Assembly: GCF_024160145.1 (NCBI RefSeq)
Contig: NZ_JAMYWQ010000018.1
Span: forward strand, 36,216-100,215
DNA: 64,000 nucleotides
From: Serratia nevei
GTDB taxonomy: Bacteria; Pseudomonadota; Gammaproteobacteria; Enterobacterales; Enterobacteriaceae
Reading direction: 5' to 3'
Shown: positions 46,876 to 56,839 of the stretch, piece after piece
How the letters are laid out: each line of letters starts with the position of its first letter
Position numbering within the stretch: position 1 is the stretch's first letter
The notes under the pieces: model-generated
Databases searched by the model: none
Told to the model about the DNA's origin: nothing
The model's input: the letters and a program-made list of their open reading frames with translations, nothing else
Made by a program: the position numbers and the translations under genes

Positions 46876-48246
46876 TTATTGCTGCGGCTGCCGCTCGAGC
46901 TGCGGCGGCGGCTGGCGAAAACGCCGGGTCAGCCAGGCCAAATAGCCGAAGCCCAGCGTCGCCCAGATAAGCCCCATGGTCAGCGAGCTCTTCTCCAGGT
47001 TCAGCCACAGCACCCCCACCGTCAGCGCCCCCACCAGCGGCAGGAACAGGAAATTGAAGCGATCCTTCCAGCTTTTGTTGCGCCCTTCGCGGATGAAGAA
47101 GTGGCTGATGACCGACAGGTTGACGAAGGTAAAGGCCACCAGCGCGCCAAAGTTGATCAGCGCCGTGGCAGTGACCAGATCGAACGACAGCGCCGACAGC
47201 GCCACCAGCCCGACCATCAGCACGTTGAGCGCCGGCGTGCGCCATTTGGGGTGGATATAGCCGAAGAACTTCTCCGGGAACACGTTATCGCGCCCCATCA
47301 CGTACAGCAGGCGCGACACGCTGGCGTGCGACGCCAGGCCGGAGGCCAGCGTGTTGATGAAGGTCACGCACAAGAAGATCGACTGGAACAGCTTGCCGCC
47401 GACGTACAGCGCGATCTCCGGCAGCGCGGCGTCGGGCTGGTGGAAGCGTTGAATAGACGGGAAAAACAGCTGAATGAAGAACGACACGCTGATAAAGATC
47501 ACCCCGCCGTACAGCGCGGTCAGGAAGATGGCGCGCGGGATCACCTTGGCGGCGTCGGGCGTCTCTTCACACAGCGTGGTGACCGCATCGAAGCCGAGGA
47601 ACGAGAAGCACAGGATAGTCGCGCCGGTAATGATCGGCAGCAGGTGCGCATTCTCGCTGAGGAACGGCCGCAGGCTCCACACCGTGCCCATCCCCTCGCC
47701 GTTGTGCAGGCCGCGCACCACCAGGTAGATGAACACCAGAATGATCGCCACCTGCGCCAGTACGAACAGGGTATTGAAGTTGGCCACCAGATTGACGCTT
47801 TTCAGGTTGATGGCGGTAATCAGGATCACGAAGCCCACCACCCACACCCAGGGCGGCACTTCCGGGAACAGCGCGGTCAGGTAAATCTTCGCCAACAGCG
47901 TGTTGATCATCGGCAGGAACAGATAATCGAGCAGCGATGACCACCCCACCAGAAAACCGACGTGCGGGTTGATCGCCTTCTGCGCATAGGTATAGGCGGA
48001 GCCGGCGGTGGGAAACTGGCGCACCAGTTTGCCGTAGCTGATGGCGGTAAACAGCACGCCGGCCAGCGCCAGCAGATAGGAGGTCGGCACGTGGCCGTCG
48101 GTGAGGCCGGAGACGATGCCGAAGGTATCGAACACCGTCATCGGCGTCAGATAGGCCAGGCCCATCATCACCACCTGCCACAGTTTGAGGGATTTGCGCA
48201 GCTGCGGTTTACCCGCCGGGCCGCCGTCGATGGTTTTAATCGTCAT
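46876..48246 (-). CDS. puuP: Putrescine importer PuuP
   Basis: APC-family permease of 456 residues, nearly colinear with E. coli PuuP; the first block ([20 protein letters not shown]) and the [19 protein letters not shown] block are almost unchanged. It brings in putrescine for the gamma-glutamylated pathway. It lies downstream of puuA on the same strand with a 308-bp gap. Ribosome site gagggga precedes ATG 48246. Confidence 0.96.
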   Translation of the reverse strand: MTIKTIDGGPAGKPQLRKSLKLWQVVMMGLAYLTPMTVFDTFGIVSGLTDGHVPTSYLLALAGVLFTAISYGKLVRQFPTAGSAYTYAQKAINPHVGFLVGWSSLLDYLFLPMINTLLAKIYLTALFPEVPPWVWVVGFVILITAINLKSVNLVANFNTLFVLAQVAIILVFIYLVVRGLHNGEGMGTVWSLRPFLSENAHLLPIITGATILCFSFLGFDAVTTLCEETPDAAKVIPRAIFLTALYGGVIFISVSFFIQLFFPSIQRFHQPDAALPEIALYVGGKLFQSIFLCVTFINTLASGLASHASVSRLLYVMGRDNVFPEKFFGYIHPKWRTPALNVLMVGLVALSALSFDLVTATALINFGALVAFTFVNLSVISHFFIREGRNKSWKDRFNFLFLPLVGALTVGVLWLNLEKSSLTMGLIWATLGFGYLAWLTRRFRQPPPQLERQPQQ

Positions 48247-48554
48247 GGCATTTCCCCTCTTGGTCCTCTGCTGTCAACCGTGCAACGTCATTCAGAGAGG
48301 CCGCGGGGAAACTGCTGCTCAGGCGGCGGGAAAAATGGGTTGGGATCACTGTCGGGCGGCCGGCGACCGGCCCGTAGGCACTGCGGCACAGGCAAACGTC
48401 TGCGCAGGGGGATGACTGAGTCATGGTTATTTCCTCGTCGGCGTCCTGTACGCCGTGATAGAAGAAATTCTGTACCGCAGCGCGCAGCCTCACCGGCCAC
48501 AGGAGAGCCGATGAAATGCGCCGGACGCGCGCGGTCGTCGCAGGGTGAGCGGGA
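48247..48554. other. puuA-puuP gap with a possible small ORF and GC-rich hairpins
   Basis: On the minus strand ATG 48424, preceded by gaggaaataacc, opens a 62-codon frame whose stop (48236-48238) lies just inside puuP, overlapping its start region. Inside lies a tight hairpin GGCCGG-cga-CCGGCC (48357-48371). It could be a coupled leader peptide or chance. No family was recognised. Confidence 0.3.
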
Positions 48555-49973
48555 TCAGGCGTTTTTCAGCATCCACTCGATTTCGGTTTCGGTGATCAGG
48601 CGCTCGAACTGCACCAGCTCATCGGTTTTGCAGGCCAGGTAGACATGGCTGAAGCGTTCGCCCAGCAGTGCATTGAGCACCGGCTGATGTTCGAACTCGT
48701 ACAGCGCGTCACTCTGGCGGATCGGGAACGGCAGCCCGTCCTGCTCCAGCCCGTTGCCGGTCACCGGCTCAGGCAGCGGCAGCGCGCTTTCCAGGCCGTA
48801 GACGATGCCGGCCAGAATGGTCGCCATCACCAGATAAGGGTTGGCGTCGGCGCCCGCCACGCGGTACTCCACGCGGTGGTTGTCGCGATCGCCGCAGGGA
48901 ATGCGCAGCGCCACGGTGCGGTTGTTATGCCCCCAGGAGGCCTGGGTCGGTACGTACATGCCGGGCTGGAAGCGGCGGTAGGCGTTGACGTTCGGCGCCA
49001 GCAGCGCCATCGAAGACGGCATCAGGGCGATCATGCCCGCCAGCGCCTGTTTCAGCAGCGCCGAGTCTTCGCCGTCGTCGTCGGCGAACACGTTGTTGCC
49101 CTGCGCGTTCAGCATGCTGATGTGCACGTGCATGCCGCTGCCGGCGTGCTCCTCATACGGCTTGGCCATAAAGGTCGCCTGCATGTTGTGGTTCTCGGCC
49201 ACCATGCGCACCAGCCGCTTCAGCGCCAGCGCGTGATCGCAGGCCTGCAGCACGTCGTCGGTATGGTGCAGGTTGACCTCGAACTGCCCCGGCGACGCCT
49301 CCGCCACCGCGCCGTCCGCCGGGATGCCCTGCAAACGCGCCAGTTCGTCGATCTCGCTCAGCACGTCGGCGAAATGGTTCAGGTTATCGACGGAATACAC
49401 CTGGCTTTGGGTGTTGCGCTCTTGCGTGCCCGGCGCGCACGGCGGCTGCAGATAGCCCTCCGCGTCGCGTTGACGATCGATGAGATAGAACTCCAACTCT
49501 ACCGCTACCACGGGGGAAAGCCCGCGCTGGCGCAAACGCTGCCACACTCGGTTCAGCACATTGCGCGGTTCAACGTCAAAGGGAGTGCCATCTTCATCCA
49601 GCATGGTGAGCAGCACCTGCGCAATATATTGCGGATCCGCCGCCGACGGCGTCAGCGTGCCCGGCACCGGCACACACACGTGATCCGGCTCGCCCAGCTC
49701 CTGCCCCAGCCCGGCCTCTTCGACGACGTTGCCGAGAATATCCATCGCAAATACCGATGCCGGGAAGTAACAGCCCTTCTCCAGTTTGTTCAGGCCGCCG
49801 ACCGGGATGCGTTTGCCGCGGAAGCTGCCGTTCAGATCGGTCAACAGTACGTCGACATGTTGGGTTAACGGATAACGTTCCAGGTACTTCTTCACTTCGC
49901 GCTGGAACGCGCTACTTCGTCTCTCTTCACTGTGCTGAACAAAGTTTTCCACTTCTACGATGTTGGTCTGCAT
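48555..49973 (-). CDS. puuA: Gamma-glutamylputrescine synthetase PuuA
   Basis: Glutamine-synthetase-fold ligase of 472 residues that joins glutamate and putrescine with ATP. Catalytic signatures include VAVELEFYLI, 'EASPGQFEVNLHH', 'GSGMHVHISM', 'FMAKPYEEHAGSG' and NNRTVALRIP. The size matches E. coli PuuA. It is divergent from puuD across a 219-bp region with PuuR-like sites. Confidence 0.96.
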   Translation of the reverse strand: MQTNIVEVENFVQHSEERRSSAFQREVKKYLERYPLTQHVDVLLTDLNGSFRGKRIPVGGLNKLEKGCYFPASVFAMDILGNVVEEAGLGQELGEPDHVCVPVPGTLTPSAADPQYIAQVLLTMLDEDGTPFDVEPRNVLNRVWQRLRQRGLSPVVAVELEFYLIDRQRDAEGYLQPPCAPGTQERNTQSQVYSVDNLNHFADVLSEIDELARLQGIPADGAVAEASPGQFEVNLHHTDDVLQACDHALALKRLVRMVAENHNMQATFMAKPYEEHAGSGMHVHISMLNAQGNNVFADDDGEDSALLKQALAGMIALMPSSMALLAPNVNAYRRFQPGMYVPTQASWGHNNRTVALRIPCGDRDNHRVEYRVAGADANPYLVMATILAGIVYGLESALPLPEPVTGNGLEQDGLPFPIRQSDALYEFEHQPVLNALLGERFSHVYLACKTDELVQFERLITETEIEWMLKNA

Positions 49974-50024
49974 GGTTCACCCGCCGTTTGTGTTTTGCTG
50001 TCGTCGATGTTTATTGACCGTCTT

Positions 50025-50033
50025 GTTCAATAT
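50025..50033. promoter_or_regulatory. Candidate PuuR site (puuA side)
   Basis: GTTCAATATAAT resembles the reverse complement of the E. coli PuuR motif (TGTTCATTATATTTT) and occurs 52 bp upstream of puuA. Confidence 0.45.
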
Positions 50034-50126
50034 AATGCCCACAAATGAAACGTAGATGAAACAAATTTGTTTTGCAAGTGTTACTTTTGGTTTGAATCTT
50101 GGCCAATCGACTGCTAGATTTATAGA

Positions 50127-50177
50127 ATATTGAACGAAATCGGCGGTAGAGAAGCTTATCGTTCATAATTTCGAACG
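50127..50177. promoter_or_regulatory. Candidate PuuR sites (puuD side)
   Basis: ATATTGAAC (50127-50135) is the exact reverse complement of the GTTCAATAT at 50025. A further GTTCATAATTTC (50161-50172) lies 20 bp before puuD. Together they would let PuuR repress both divergent promoters. Confidence 0.45.
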
Positions 50178-50192
50178 TACCAAGGGGATAGC

Positions 50193-50954
50193 ATGGACAA
50201 TATATTTAACAGACCAGTCATCGGCGTCGTCATGTGCAGGTATAGGTTAAACGGGCACCTCACACAGACCTTGCAAGAAAAGTACCTGAATGCCGTTATC
50301 ACCGCCGGCGGCTTGCCGATCGCCCTGCCGCACGCGCTGGCGGAGCCGGAAATGCTGGCGGAACTGCTGCCGCGCCTCGACGGCATTTTGCTGCCGGGCA
50401 GCCCCAGTAATGTGCAGCCGCACCTTTATGGTGAAAACGGCGATGAGCCTGACGCCGATCCTGGCCGAGACGCGTTGAGCCTGGCGCTGATCCGCCAGGC
50501 GTTCGACAGGCGCATTCCCCTTTTCGCCATTTGCCGCGGCATGCAGGAGATGGTGGTCGCCACCCAAGGCTCCCTGCATCGCCGCCTGTACGAACTGCCC
50601 GAGCTGCTGGAGCATCGTGAAGATCACGACCTGCCGCTGGAACAGCAATACGCCCCCGCCCACGAAGTCATCGTTCAGGAAGGGGGGCTGCTTTCGCAAC
50701 TGATACCGGATTGCAACAGATTCTGGGTGAACTCGCTGCACGGCCAGGGCGCCAAAACCCTGGGCGCGAGCGTTCGCATCGAGGCGCACGCCGCCGACGG
50801 GCTGGTGGAGGCGATCAGCGTGCGCGATCAGCCTTTCGCGCTCGGCGTGCAGTGGCACCCGGAGTGGAACAGCGACGAGTACGCCCTGTCACGCCTGTTG
50901 TTTGATGGTTTCATCACCGCCTGTAGGAACTATCAAAAGGAAAAACGCCCATGA
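50193..50954 (+). CDS. puuD: Gamma-glutamyl-GABA hydrolase PuuD
   Basis: Class I glutamine-amidotransferase-fold hydrolase of 253 residues that releases GABA and glutamate. The nucleophile is in FAICRGMQE and the histidine/glutamate pair in GVQWHPEW. It is first of a coupled set puuD-puuR-puuC-puuB; its stop overlaps the puuR start (ATGA). Ribosome site aaggggatagc. Confidence 0.95.
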   Translation: MDNIFNRPVIGVVMCRYRLNGHLTQTLQEKYLNAVITAGGLPIALPHALAEPEMLAELLPRLDGILLPGSPSNVQPHLYGENGDEPDADPGRDALSLALIRQAFDRRIPLFAICRGMQEMVVATQGSLHRRLYELPELLEHREDHDLPLEQQYAPAHEVIVQEGGLLSQLIPDCNRFWVNSLHGQGAKTLGASVRIEAHAADGLVEAISVRDQPFALGVQWHPEWNSDEYALSRLLFDGFITACRNYQKEKRP

Positions 50955-51508
50955 GCGACGTCAGCTTGGCACCGGGAAAACGTCTGTCGCAGATCCGTCA
51001 ACAATTAGGGTTGTCGCAGCGCCGGGTCGCCGAACTGTCTGGGTTAACCCACAGCGCCATCAGCACTATCGAGCAGGACAAGGTCAGCCCGGCCATCAGC
51101 ACGCTGCAAAAGCTGCTGACGGTATACGGTCTGTCGCTGTCGGCGTTTTTCGCCGAGCCGGAAAAACCGACGGAGCCGCAGATCGTGATCGGCAGTGACG
51201 ATCTGATCGAAATCGGCAGCCAGGGCGTTTCGATGAAGCTGATCCACAACGGCGATCCGAACCGCACGCTGGCGATGATGATCGAGACCTACGAGCCGGG
51301 TACCACCACCGGCGAGCGCATCAAGCATCAGGGGGAAGAGATCGGCACGCTGCTGGAGGGTGAAGTGGTGCTGCAGGTCAACGGCCAGAGCTATCACCTG
51401 CTGGCCGGGCAGAGCTACGCCATCAATACCGGCATCCCCCACAGTTTCAGCAACACGTCGGCGCGCATTTGCCGGATTATCAGCGCCCATACGCCGACGA
51501 CATTCTGA
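50951..51508 (+). CDS. puuR: Putrescine-responsive repressor PuuR
   Basis: A 185-residue regulator with an N-terminal Xre/Cro HTH (LSQRRVAELSGLTHSAISTIE, residues ~22-42 region) and a C-terminal cupin domain. In E. coli PuuR represses puuAP and puuDRCB and is relieved by putrescine. Its position and size match. Confidence 0.95.
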   Translation: MSDVSLAPGKRLSQIRQQLGLSQRRVAELSGLTHSAISTIEQDKVSPAISTLQKLLTVYGLSLSAFFAEPEKPTEPQIVIGSDDLIEIGSQGVSMKLIHNGDPNRTLAMMIETYEPGTTTGERIKHQGEEIGTLLEGEVVLQVNGQSYHLLAGQSYAINTGIPHSFSNTSARICRIISAHTPTTF

Positions 51509-51523
51509 TCAACGGAGCCAGGC

Positions 51524-53020
51524 ATGAACTTTCACCATTTGCAGTATTGGCAACAACGGGCGCAGGCCCTGAAGATTGAGCACCAGCTGTTTATCGACGG
51601 CCGCTACCAGCCGGCCGCCGCGGGGAAACGTTTCGCCGTGGAAGATCCCGCCGGGCGCCGTGAGCTGGCGCAGGTCGCGCGCGGCGAAGCCGCCGACATC
51701 GATCGGGCGGTCAGCGCGGCGCGCGCCGCCTTTGAACGTGGCGACTGGGCACAGGCCGCGCCGGCGCAGCGCAAGGCCACGCTGCTGCGCTTCGCCGATC
51801 TGATGGAGCAGCATCATGAAGAGCTGGCGCTGCTGGAAACGCTGGACACCGGCAAACCGATTCGCCACAGCCTGCGCGACGACGTGCCGGGCGCCATTCG
51901 CTGCATCCGCTGGTACGCCGAAGCGATCGATAAGGTCTACGGCGAAATCGCCCCCACCGGCCGCGATGCGCTGGCGCTGATCGAGCGCGAGCCGATCGGC
52001 GTGGTCGGCGCCATCGTGCCGTGGAACTTCCCGCTGCTGCTGGCCTGCTGGAAACTCGGCCCGGCGCTGACCGCCGGCAACAGCGTGGTGCTCAAACCCT
52101 CCGAGAAATCGCCGCTGAGCGCCATCCTGCTCGGTAAACTGGCGCAGCAGGCCGGGCTGCCGGACGGCGTGCTGAACGTGGTGCCCGGCTATGGCCACGA
52201 CGCCGGCAAGGCGCTGGCGCTGCACCGCGACGTCGACGCCCTCACCTTCACCGGCTCCACGCTGGTGGCGAAACAGCTGATGATTTACGCCGGCGAATCG
52301 AACATGAAGCGCGTCTGGCTGGAGGCCGGCGGCAAGAGCGCCAATATCGTCTTCGCCGATTGCCCGGATCTGGATCAGGCCGCCCACAGCGCCGCCGCCG
52401 GCATCTTCTATAATCAGGGGCAGGTGTGCATCGCCGGCACTCGCCTGCTGGTCGAGGCGAGCATTGAGCAAGCGTTCCTGCAGGCGCTGCGCAAACACGC
52501 GGCGGCCTTCGTTCCCGGCGATCCGCTCGATCCCGCCACGGTGATGGGCACGCTGATCGACAGCGGCCACTGCGAAAAAGTGGCCGGCTATATCGATCGG
52601 GGGCTGAGCCAGGGCGCCGCGCTGTTCCTCGACGGGCGCGACCATCCGCAGGGCGACCACGCCGGCTACCTGGGGCCGACCATCCTCACCCAGGTGAACA
52701 ACGCCATGAGCGTGGCGCGCGATGAAATCTTCGGCCCGGTGCTGGCGGTGACCACCTTCGACGACGAGCAACAGGCGCTGCAGCTGGCCAACGACAGCGA
52801 CTACGGCCTCGGCGCCGCGGTCTGGACCCGCGATCTGGCCCGTGCGCACCGCCTGGCGCGCCAGCTGAAAGCCGGCACGGTGTTCGTCAACAACTACAAC
52901 GACGGCGACATGACCGTGCCGTTCGGCGGCTACAAGCAGAGCGGCAACGGCCGCGACAAATCGCTGCACGCGCTGGACAAATTCACCGAATTGAAAACCA
53001 CCTGGATCTCGCTGGAATAA
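51524..53020 (+). CDS. puuC: Gamma-glutamyl-gamma-aminobutyraldehyde dehydrogenase PuuC
   Basis: NAD(P)-dependent aldehyde dehydrogenase of 498 residues. It shows VPWNFPLLLA and FTGSTLVAKQ of the cofactor fold, the general base in LEAGGKSANIV and the catalytic cysteine in NQGQVCIAGTR. It oxidises gamma-glutamyl-gamma-aminobutyraldehyde. It lies 15 bp after puuR, with ggagccaggc upstream. Confidence 0.95.
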   Translation: MNFHHLQYWQQRAQALKIEHQLFIDGRYQPAAAGKRFAVEDPAGRRELAQVARGEAADIDRAVSAARAAFERGDWAQAAPAQRKATLLRFADLMEQHHEELALLETLDTGKPIRHSLRDDVPGAIRCIRWYAEAIDKVYGEIAPTGRDALALIEREPIGVVGAIVPWNFPLLLACWKLGPALTAGNSVVLKPSEKSPLSAILLGKLAQQAGLPDGVLNVVPGYGHDAGKALALHRDVDALTFTGSTLVAKQLMIYAGESNMKRVWLEAGGKSANIVFADCPDLDQAAHSAAAGIFYNQGQVCIAGTRLLVEASIEQAFLQALRKHAAAFVPGDPLDPATVMGTLIDSGHCEKVAGYIDRGLSQGAALFLDGRDHPQGDHAGYLGPTILTQVNNAMSVARDEIFGPVLAVTTFDDEQQALQLANDSDYGLGAAVWTRDLARAHRLARQLKAGTVFVNNYNDGDMTVPFGGYKQSGNGRDKSLHALDKFTELKTTWISLE

Positions 53021-53031
53021 GGGCTTATCTC

Positions 53032-54312
53032 ATGACTGAACACGTAAAAAGCTACTATGCGGCCACGGCCAACGCCCATCAGCCCTATCCGCAACTGAAT
53101 GAATCGATCGAGTGCGACGTCTGCGTGATCGGCGGCGGCTATACCGGCCTCTCCTCCGCGCTGTTTCTGGTGGAAGCCGGCTATAACGTGGTGGTGCTGG
53201 AAGCGGCGCGCATCGGTTTCGGCGCCAGCGGCCGCAACGGCGGCCAGTTGGTCAACTCTTACAGCCGCGACATCGATGTGATTGAAGAGCGCTACGGCGC
53301 GGAAAGCGCCCGCCTGCTCGGCAGCATGATGTTTGAAGGCGCGGAGATCATCCGCAGCCGCATCAGCCGCTACGCCATCGACTGCGACTACCGCCCCGGC
53401 GGCATCTTCGCCGCGCTGAACAACAAGCAGTTCCATGCGCTGATCGAGCAGAAACGCAACTGGGAACGCTACGGCAATACCCGGCTCGAGCTGCTCGATG
53501 CGGATCGGGTACGCCAGGAAGTTGCCAGCGATCGCTACGTCGGCGCGCTGCTCGATCACAGCGGCGGCCACATCCATCCGCTCAACCTGGCGCTGGGCGA
53601 GGCCGAGGCGATTCGCCTGCAGGGCGGGCGCATCTTCGAGCAATCGGCGGTGACGCACATCCGCCACGGTGAACCGGCGCTCATCAGCACCGCCAACGGC
53701 CAGGTGAAGGCGCGTTTCGTCATCGTCGCCGGCAACGCCTATCTGGGCGACAAGCTGGAGCCGCGGCTGGCCAAGCGCAGCATGCCGTGCGGCACTCAGG
53801 TGGTGACCACCGAGCCGCTGGCGCCGGAGATCGCGCAGGCGCTGATCCCGCAGAACTACTGCGTGGAAGACTGTAACTACCTGCTGGATTACTACCGCAT
53901 CACCGCCGATCATCGCCTGTTGTACGGCGGCGGCGTGGTGTACGGCGCGCGCGATCCGGACGACATCGACAACCTGATCCGGCCAAAATTGCTGAAGACC
54001 TTCCCGCAGCTGAAAGGGGTGCGTATCGACTATCGCTGGACCGGCAACTTCCTGCTGACGCTGTCGCGCATGCCACAGTTCGGCCGGTTGGAGAATAACG
54101 TGTACTACATGCAGGGCTACAGCGGCCACGGCGTGACCTGCACCCATCTGGCGGGCAAGCTGATCGCCGAGCTGATGCGCGGCGACGCCGAACGCTTCGA
54201 CGCTTTCGCCAGGCTGCCGCACCTGCCGTTCTTCGGCGGGCGCAATCTGCAAATCCCGTTCACCGCCATCGGCGCGGCCTACTACACGCTGCGCGACCGC
54301 ATCGGCGTATAA
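53032..54312 (+). CDS. puuB: Gamma-glutamylputrescine oxidase PuuB
   Basis: FAD-dependent DAO-type oxidase of 426 residues with the dinucleotide motif VIGGGYTGLSSALFL (residues ~33-47) and GASGRNGGQL. It oxidises gamma-glutamylputrescine to the aldehyde used by PuuC. It is 11 bp after puuC and is the last gene: the E. coli operon continues with puuE, here a strong hairpin follows. Confidence 0.95.
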   Translation: MTEHVKSYYAATANAHQPYPQLNESIECDVCVIGGGYTGLSSALFLVEAGYNVVVLEAARIGFGASGRNGGQLVNSYSRDIDVIEERYGAESARLLGSMMFEGAEIIRSRISRYAIDCDYRPGGIFAALNNKQFHALIEQKRNWERYGNTRLELLDADRVRQEVASDRYVGALLDHSGGHIHPLNLALGEAEAIRLQGGRIFEQSAVTHIRHGEPALISTANGQVKARFVIVAGNAYLGDKLEPRLAKRSMPCGTQVVTTEPLAPEIAQALIPQNYCVEDCNYLLDYYRITADHRLLYGGGVVYGARDPDDIDNLIRPKLLKTFPQLKGVRIDYRWTGNFLLTLSRMPQFGRLENNVYYMQGYSGHGVTCTHLAGKLIAELMRGDAERFDAFARLPHLPFFGGRNLQIPFTAIGAAYYTLRDRIGV

Positions 54313-54317
54313 AGCAA

Positions 54318-54344
54318 CAGGCCCGGTCATCCTGACCGGGCCTG
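54318..54344. terminator. Strong hairpin terminating puuB and budC
   Basis: Perfect 12-bp stem CAGGCCCGGTCA / TGACCGGGCCTG with loop tcc, between the two convergent genes. T-runs are poor on both sides. Confidence 0.7.
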
Positions 54345-54355
54345 CGTATTAACGC

Positions 54356-55111
54356 TTAGACAATCTTCGGTTGGCCGTCCGAGGCGGTCGCCCCGCCATC
54401 GACCGGAATGTTGGCGCCATTGATAAAGCTGGCGTCGTCGCTGGCCAGAAACGCCATCACCGCCGCCACTTCTTCCGGCTCCGCCGCACGGCCCAGCGCG
54501 ATACGCTCATTGAACTTGTCGCGGATCTCCTGCGGCCAGCCGTTGGTCATGTTGGTTTTCACCAGGCTCGGACAGACCGAGTTGATGCGCACGCCGTCAC
54601 CGCCGTGATCCAGCGCCATGGCGCGCGTCAGGTTGACCACCGCGCCTTTCGCCGCGCAGTAATAGGCCGCACCCCAGTCGCCGCCCAGGCCGGACACCGA
54701 CGCGGTATTGACGATGCAGCCTTTGGTTTTCAGCAGGTGCGGCAACGCGAATTTGGAGCAGAACACCACGCCGTCGATATCGACCCCGGCGATGCGACGC
54801 CAGTCGTCGATGCTGGTTTCCAGCACGCTGCCCGCCACGTGCACGCCGGCGTTGTTCAGCAAGACATCGATGCGGCCCAGTTTTTCCGCCACCTCGTTCA
54901 TCATTTTTTCAACCGCGACATGATCGGACACGTCGATATGTACCGCCATCGCCCGGCCCTTCGGCAGCGAAGCGGCAACCTTATCTACCGCCTCTTTGGC
55001 CCAGTCGGCCAGCACCACGATGGCACCCTCGGCGGAGAAACGCCGCGCTGCCGCTTCCCCCATGCCATTGCCCGCACCGGTGATAACCACGACTTTATTG
55101 TCAAAACGCAT
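54356..55111 (-). CDS. budC: meso-2,3-butanediol dehydrogenase (SDR family)
   Basis: Classical short-chain dehydrogenase of 251 residues: TGAGNGMG cofactor motif, LNNAGVH, catalytic Ser in NTASVSG, and YYCAAKG (YxxxK). From memory it matches the S. marcescens meso-2,3-butanediol dehydrogenase (BudC/SlaC), including total length and a glutamine five residues from the C-terminus. It would reduce acetoin to 2,3-butanediol. budA and budB are not adjacent. Other SDR roles remain possible. Confidence 0.8.
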   Translation of the reverse strand: MRFDNKVVVITGAGNGMGEAAARRFSAEGAIVVLADWAKEAVDKVAASLPKGRAMAVHIDVSDHVAVEKMMNEVAEKLGRIDVLLNNAGVHVAGSVLETSIDDWRRIAGVDIDGVVFCSKFALPHLLKTKGCIVNTASVSGLGGDWGAAYYCAAKGAVVNLTRAMALDHGGDGVRINSVCPSLVKTNMTNGWPQEIRDKFNERIALGRAAEPEEVAAVMAFLASDDASFINGANIPVDGGATASDGQPKIV

Positions 55112-55425
55112 GAGACCTCCTCCATGTGAACGTATTTATATAAGTCATACAAATCTCATTAGCCCGAGGATAAGCCGCCCCTTCCCTGAGAGCCAGTCAA
55201 AACGTGCGGTTTATTAACCAAAATGAGGTATGTCAGTGATGTCAATGCGCTGGGTTAACCTTTATCGGATTTTTGCCAACATATTGATGGATAAAATAAA
55301 ATTACGGTGAGTCACTATTTGCCGGGCGGATTGTCAGCATGCGGAATTATTGCAGACAGGCGATTATGGCTGCCAAGAGATAAGCAATGTGAATGAAAAC
55401 GGCAGCCGCCCGCAGACGGCTGCGA
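55112..55425. other. Intergenic region upstream of budC
   Basis: About 310 bp with moderate AT content, containing the budC promoter and the 3' end of the universal stress protein gene. No hairpin terminator or repeat stood out. Confidence 0.5.
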
Positions 55426-55854
55426 CTATTTTTTCTCAATGGGGACAACCAGCAGATCGACGTTCAGCTCGTTGATCGCCTGGCGCGCCGCAGAGACCAG
55501 CCGGCTCCAGACATCGTGATGATGGCCGAAGATCACCAGGTCGAACCCTTTCTCCTTCGCCACCCGGTTCAGTTCTTCCGTCAACGCGCCGCGGCTGACG
55601 ATCACCTCTTCGACCGGATACGACGACTGCCCTTTGATCGCATTGAGCATGTTCTTCACCCGCTCCGAAAAGGTGCGATCGGTGTAGTTGTAATCGCCCA
55701 CGCCCAGATCGACGTAATAACCGGCGCGGTGGATGTCGATATAGATCAGGGAAAGTTTGGCCTTGAGCGCGGCGGCCAGCCTGGCGCCCTTGCCCAGCAG
55801 GAACTCGGCGTCTTCGCTGAGATCCGTGGCGACAACGATATGCCGGTAAGCCAT
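55426..55854 (-). CDS. Universal stress protein (UspA family)
   Basis: A 142-residue UspA-type protein beginning [17 protein letters not shown], with the C-terminal [15 protein letters not shown]...VDLLVVP typical of the UspA/UspC/UspD subgroup. That subgroup lacks the ATP-binding GxGxxG(S/T) loop: here the position reads [16 protein letters not shown]. It probably acts in stress or motility-related responses. Start ATG 55854 is chosen from the family N-terminus. The exact paralogue is undecided. Confidence 0.9.
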   Translation of the reverse strand: MAYRHIVVATDLSEDAEFLLGKGARLAAALKAKLSLIYIDIHRAGYYVDLGVGDYNYTDRTFSERVKNMLNAIKGQSSYPVEEVIVSRGALTEELNRVAKEKGFDLVIFGHHHDVWSRLVSAARQAINELNVDLLVVPIEKK

Positions 55855-56107
55855 GATGGCGGCCCTCCTCGTCAACTCCGTAAACAGGATGGCGCTCCTT
55901 GCCGCAGGTTTCTCCTGCACCTTAAGTTTAGCCCACCGCCGCCTCCCTCGCCTGGCGCGCCGTCGTTCCATCTGTGGAACGATGCATCCCGCCTACACGG
56001 TCTACCGGATTTTTCTCCCCTCCCTACACTGTAGGCAAGTGCTGAGTTTCAGCCTTATCAATCAAAGAAGATACCCACTGACCTCACGACGAGAAAAGGA
56101 AAACACC

Positions 56108-56785
56108 ATGAGCACTCCCGCCAACTTCAACGGCCAGCGTCCTGTTATTGATGCCAATGACGCGGTCATGCTGCTGATCGACCACCAGAGCGGCCTGTTC
56201 CAGACCGTCGCCGATATGCCGATGACCGAACTGCGCGCCCGCGCCGCCGCGCTGGCCAGCATCGCCACCCTCAGCAAACTGCCGGTGATCACCACCGCCT
56301 CGGTGCCGCAAGGCCCGAACGGCCCGCTGATCCCGGAAATCCACCAGAATGCGCCGCACGCGCAGTACGTCGCCCGTAAAGGGGAAATCAACGCCTGGGA
56401 CAACCCGGACTTCGTGGCGGCGGTCAAGGCCACCGGCCGCAAAACCTTGATCATCGCCGGCACCATCACCAGCGTCTGCATGGCCTTCCCGTCCATCAGC
56501 GCGGTGGCCGAAGGCTATAAAGTGTTCGCGGTGATCGACGCCTCCGGCACCTACTCGAAAATGGCGCAGGAAATCACCCTGGCGCGCGTGGTACAGGCCG
56601 GCGTGGTGCCGATCGACACCGCCGGCGTGGCCTCCGAGCTGCAGGGCAGCTGGAACCGCGCCGACGCCCAGCAGTGGGCCGAGGTTTACACCAAAATCTT
56701 TCCGGCCTATCAGCTGCTGATCGAAAGCTACCTCAAGGCGCAGGACGTGGTGAAAAACAACGAACGGCTGGACTCGCAGCGCTGA
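56108..56785 (+). CDS. YcaC-like isochorismatase-family hydrolase
   Basis: Cysteine hydrolase of 225 residues with the isochorismatase-like triad: Asp in [10 protein letters not shown], Lys in [11 protein letters not shown] and Cys in ITSVCMAFP. The INAWDN and ASGTYSKM segments point to the YcaC branch, octameric proteins of unknown substrate. ATG 56108 follows aaaaggaaaacacc. A bidirectional terminator follows. Confidence 0.88.
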   Translation: MSTPANFNGQRPVIDANDAVMLLIDHQSGLFQTVADMPMTELRARAAALASIATLSKLPVITTASVPQGPNGPLIPEIHQNAPHAQYVARKGEINAWDNPDFVAAVKATGRKTLIIAGTITSVCMAFPSISAVAEGYKVFAVIDASGTYSKMAQEITLARVVQAGVVPIDTAGVASELQGSWNRADAQQWAEVYTKIFPAYQLLIESYLKAQDVVKNNERLDSQR

Positions 56786-56795
56786 GTGCACCAAT

Positions 56796-56823
56796 GAAAA
56801 AACCCGGCTATGCCGGGTTTTTC
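56796..56823. terminator. Bidirectional terminator between ycaC-like gene and qnr
   Basis: Stem AAACCCGGC / GCCGGGTTT with loop tat, flanked by A-run and T-run. Confidence 0.9.
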
Positions 56824-56839
56824 TATACCTGCTGACATC

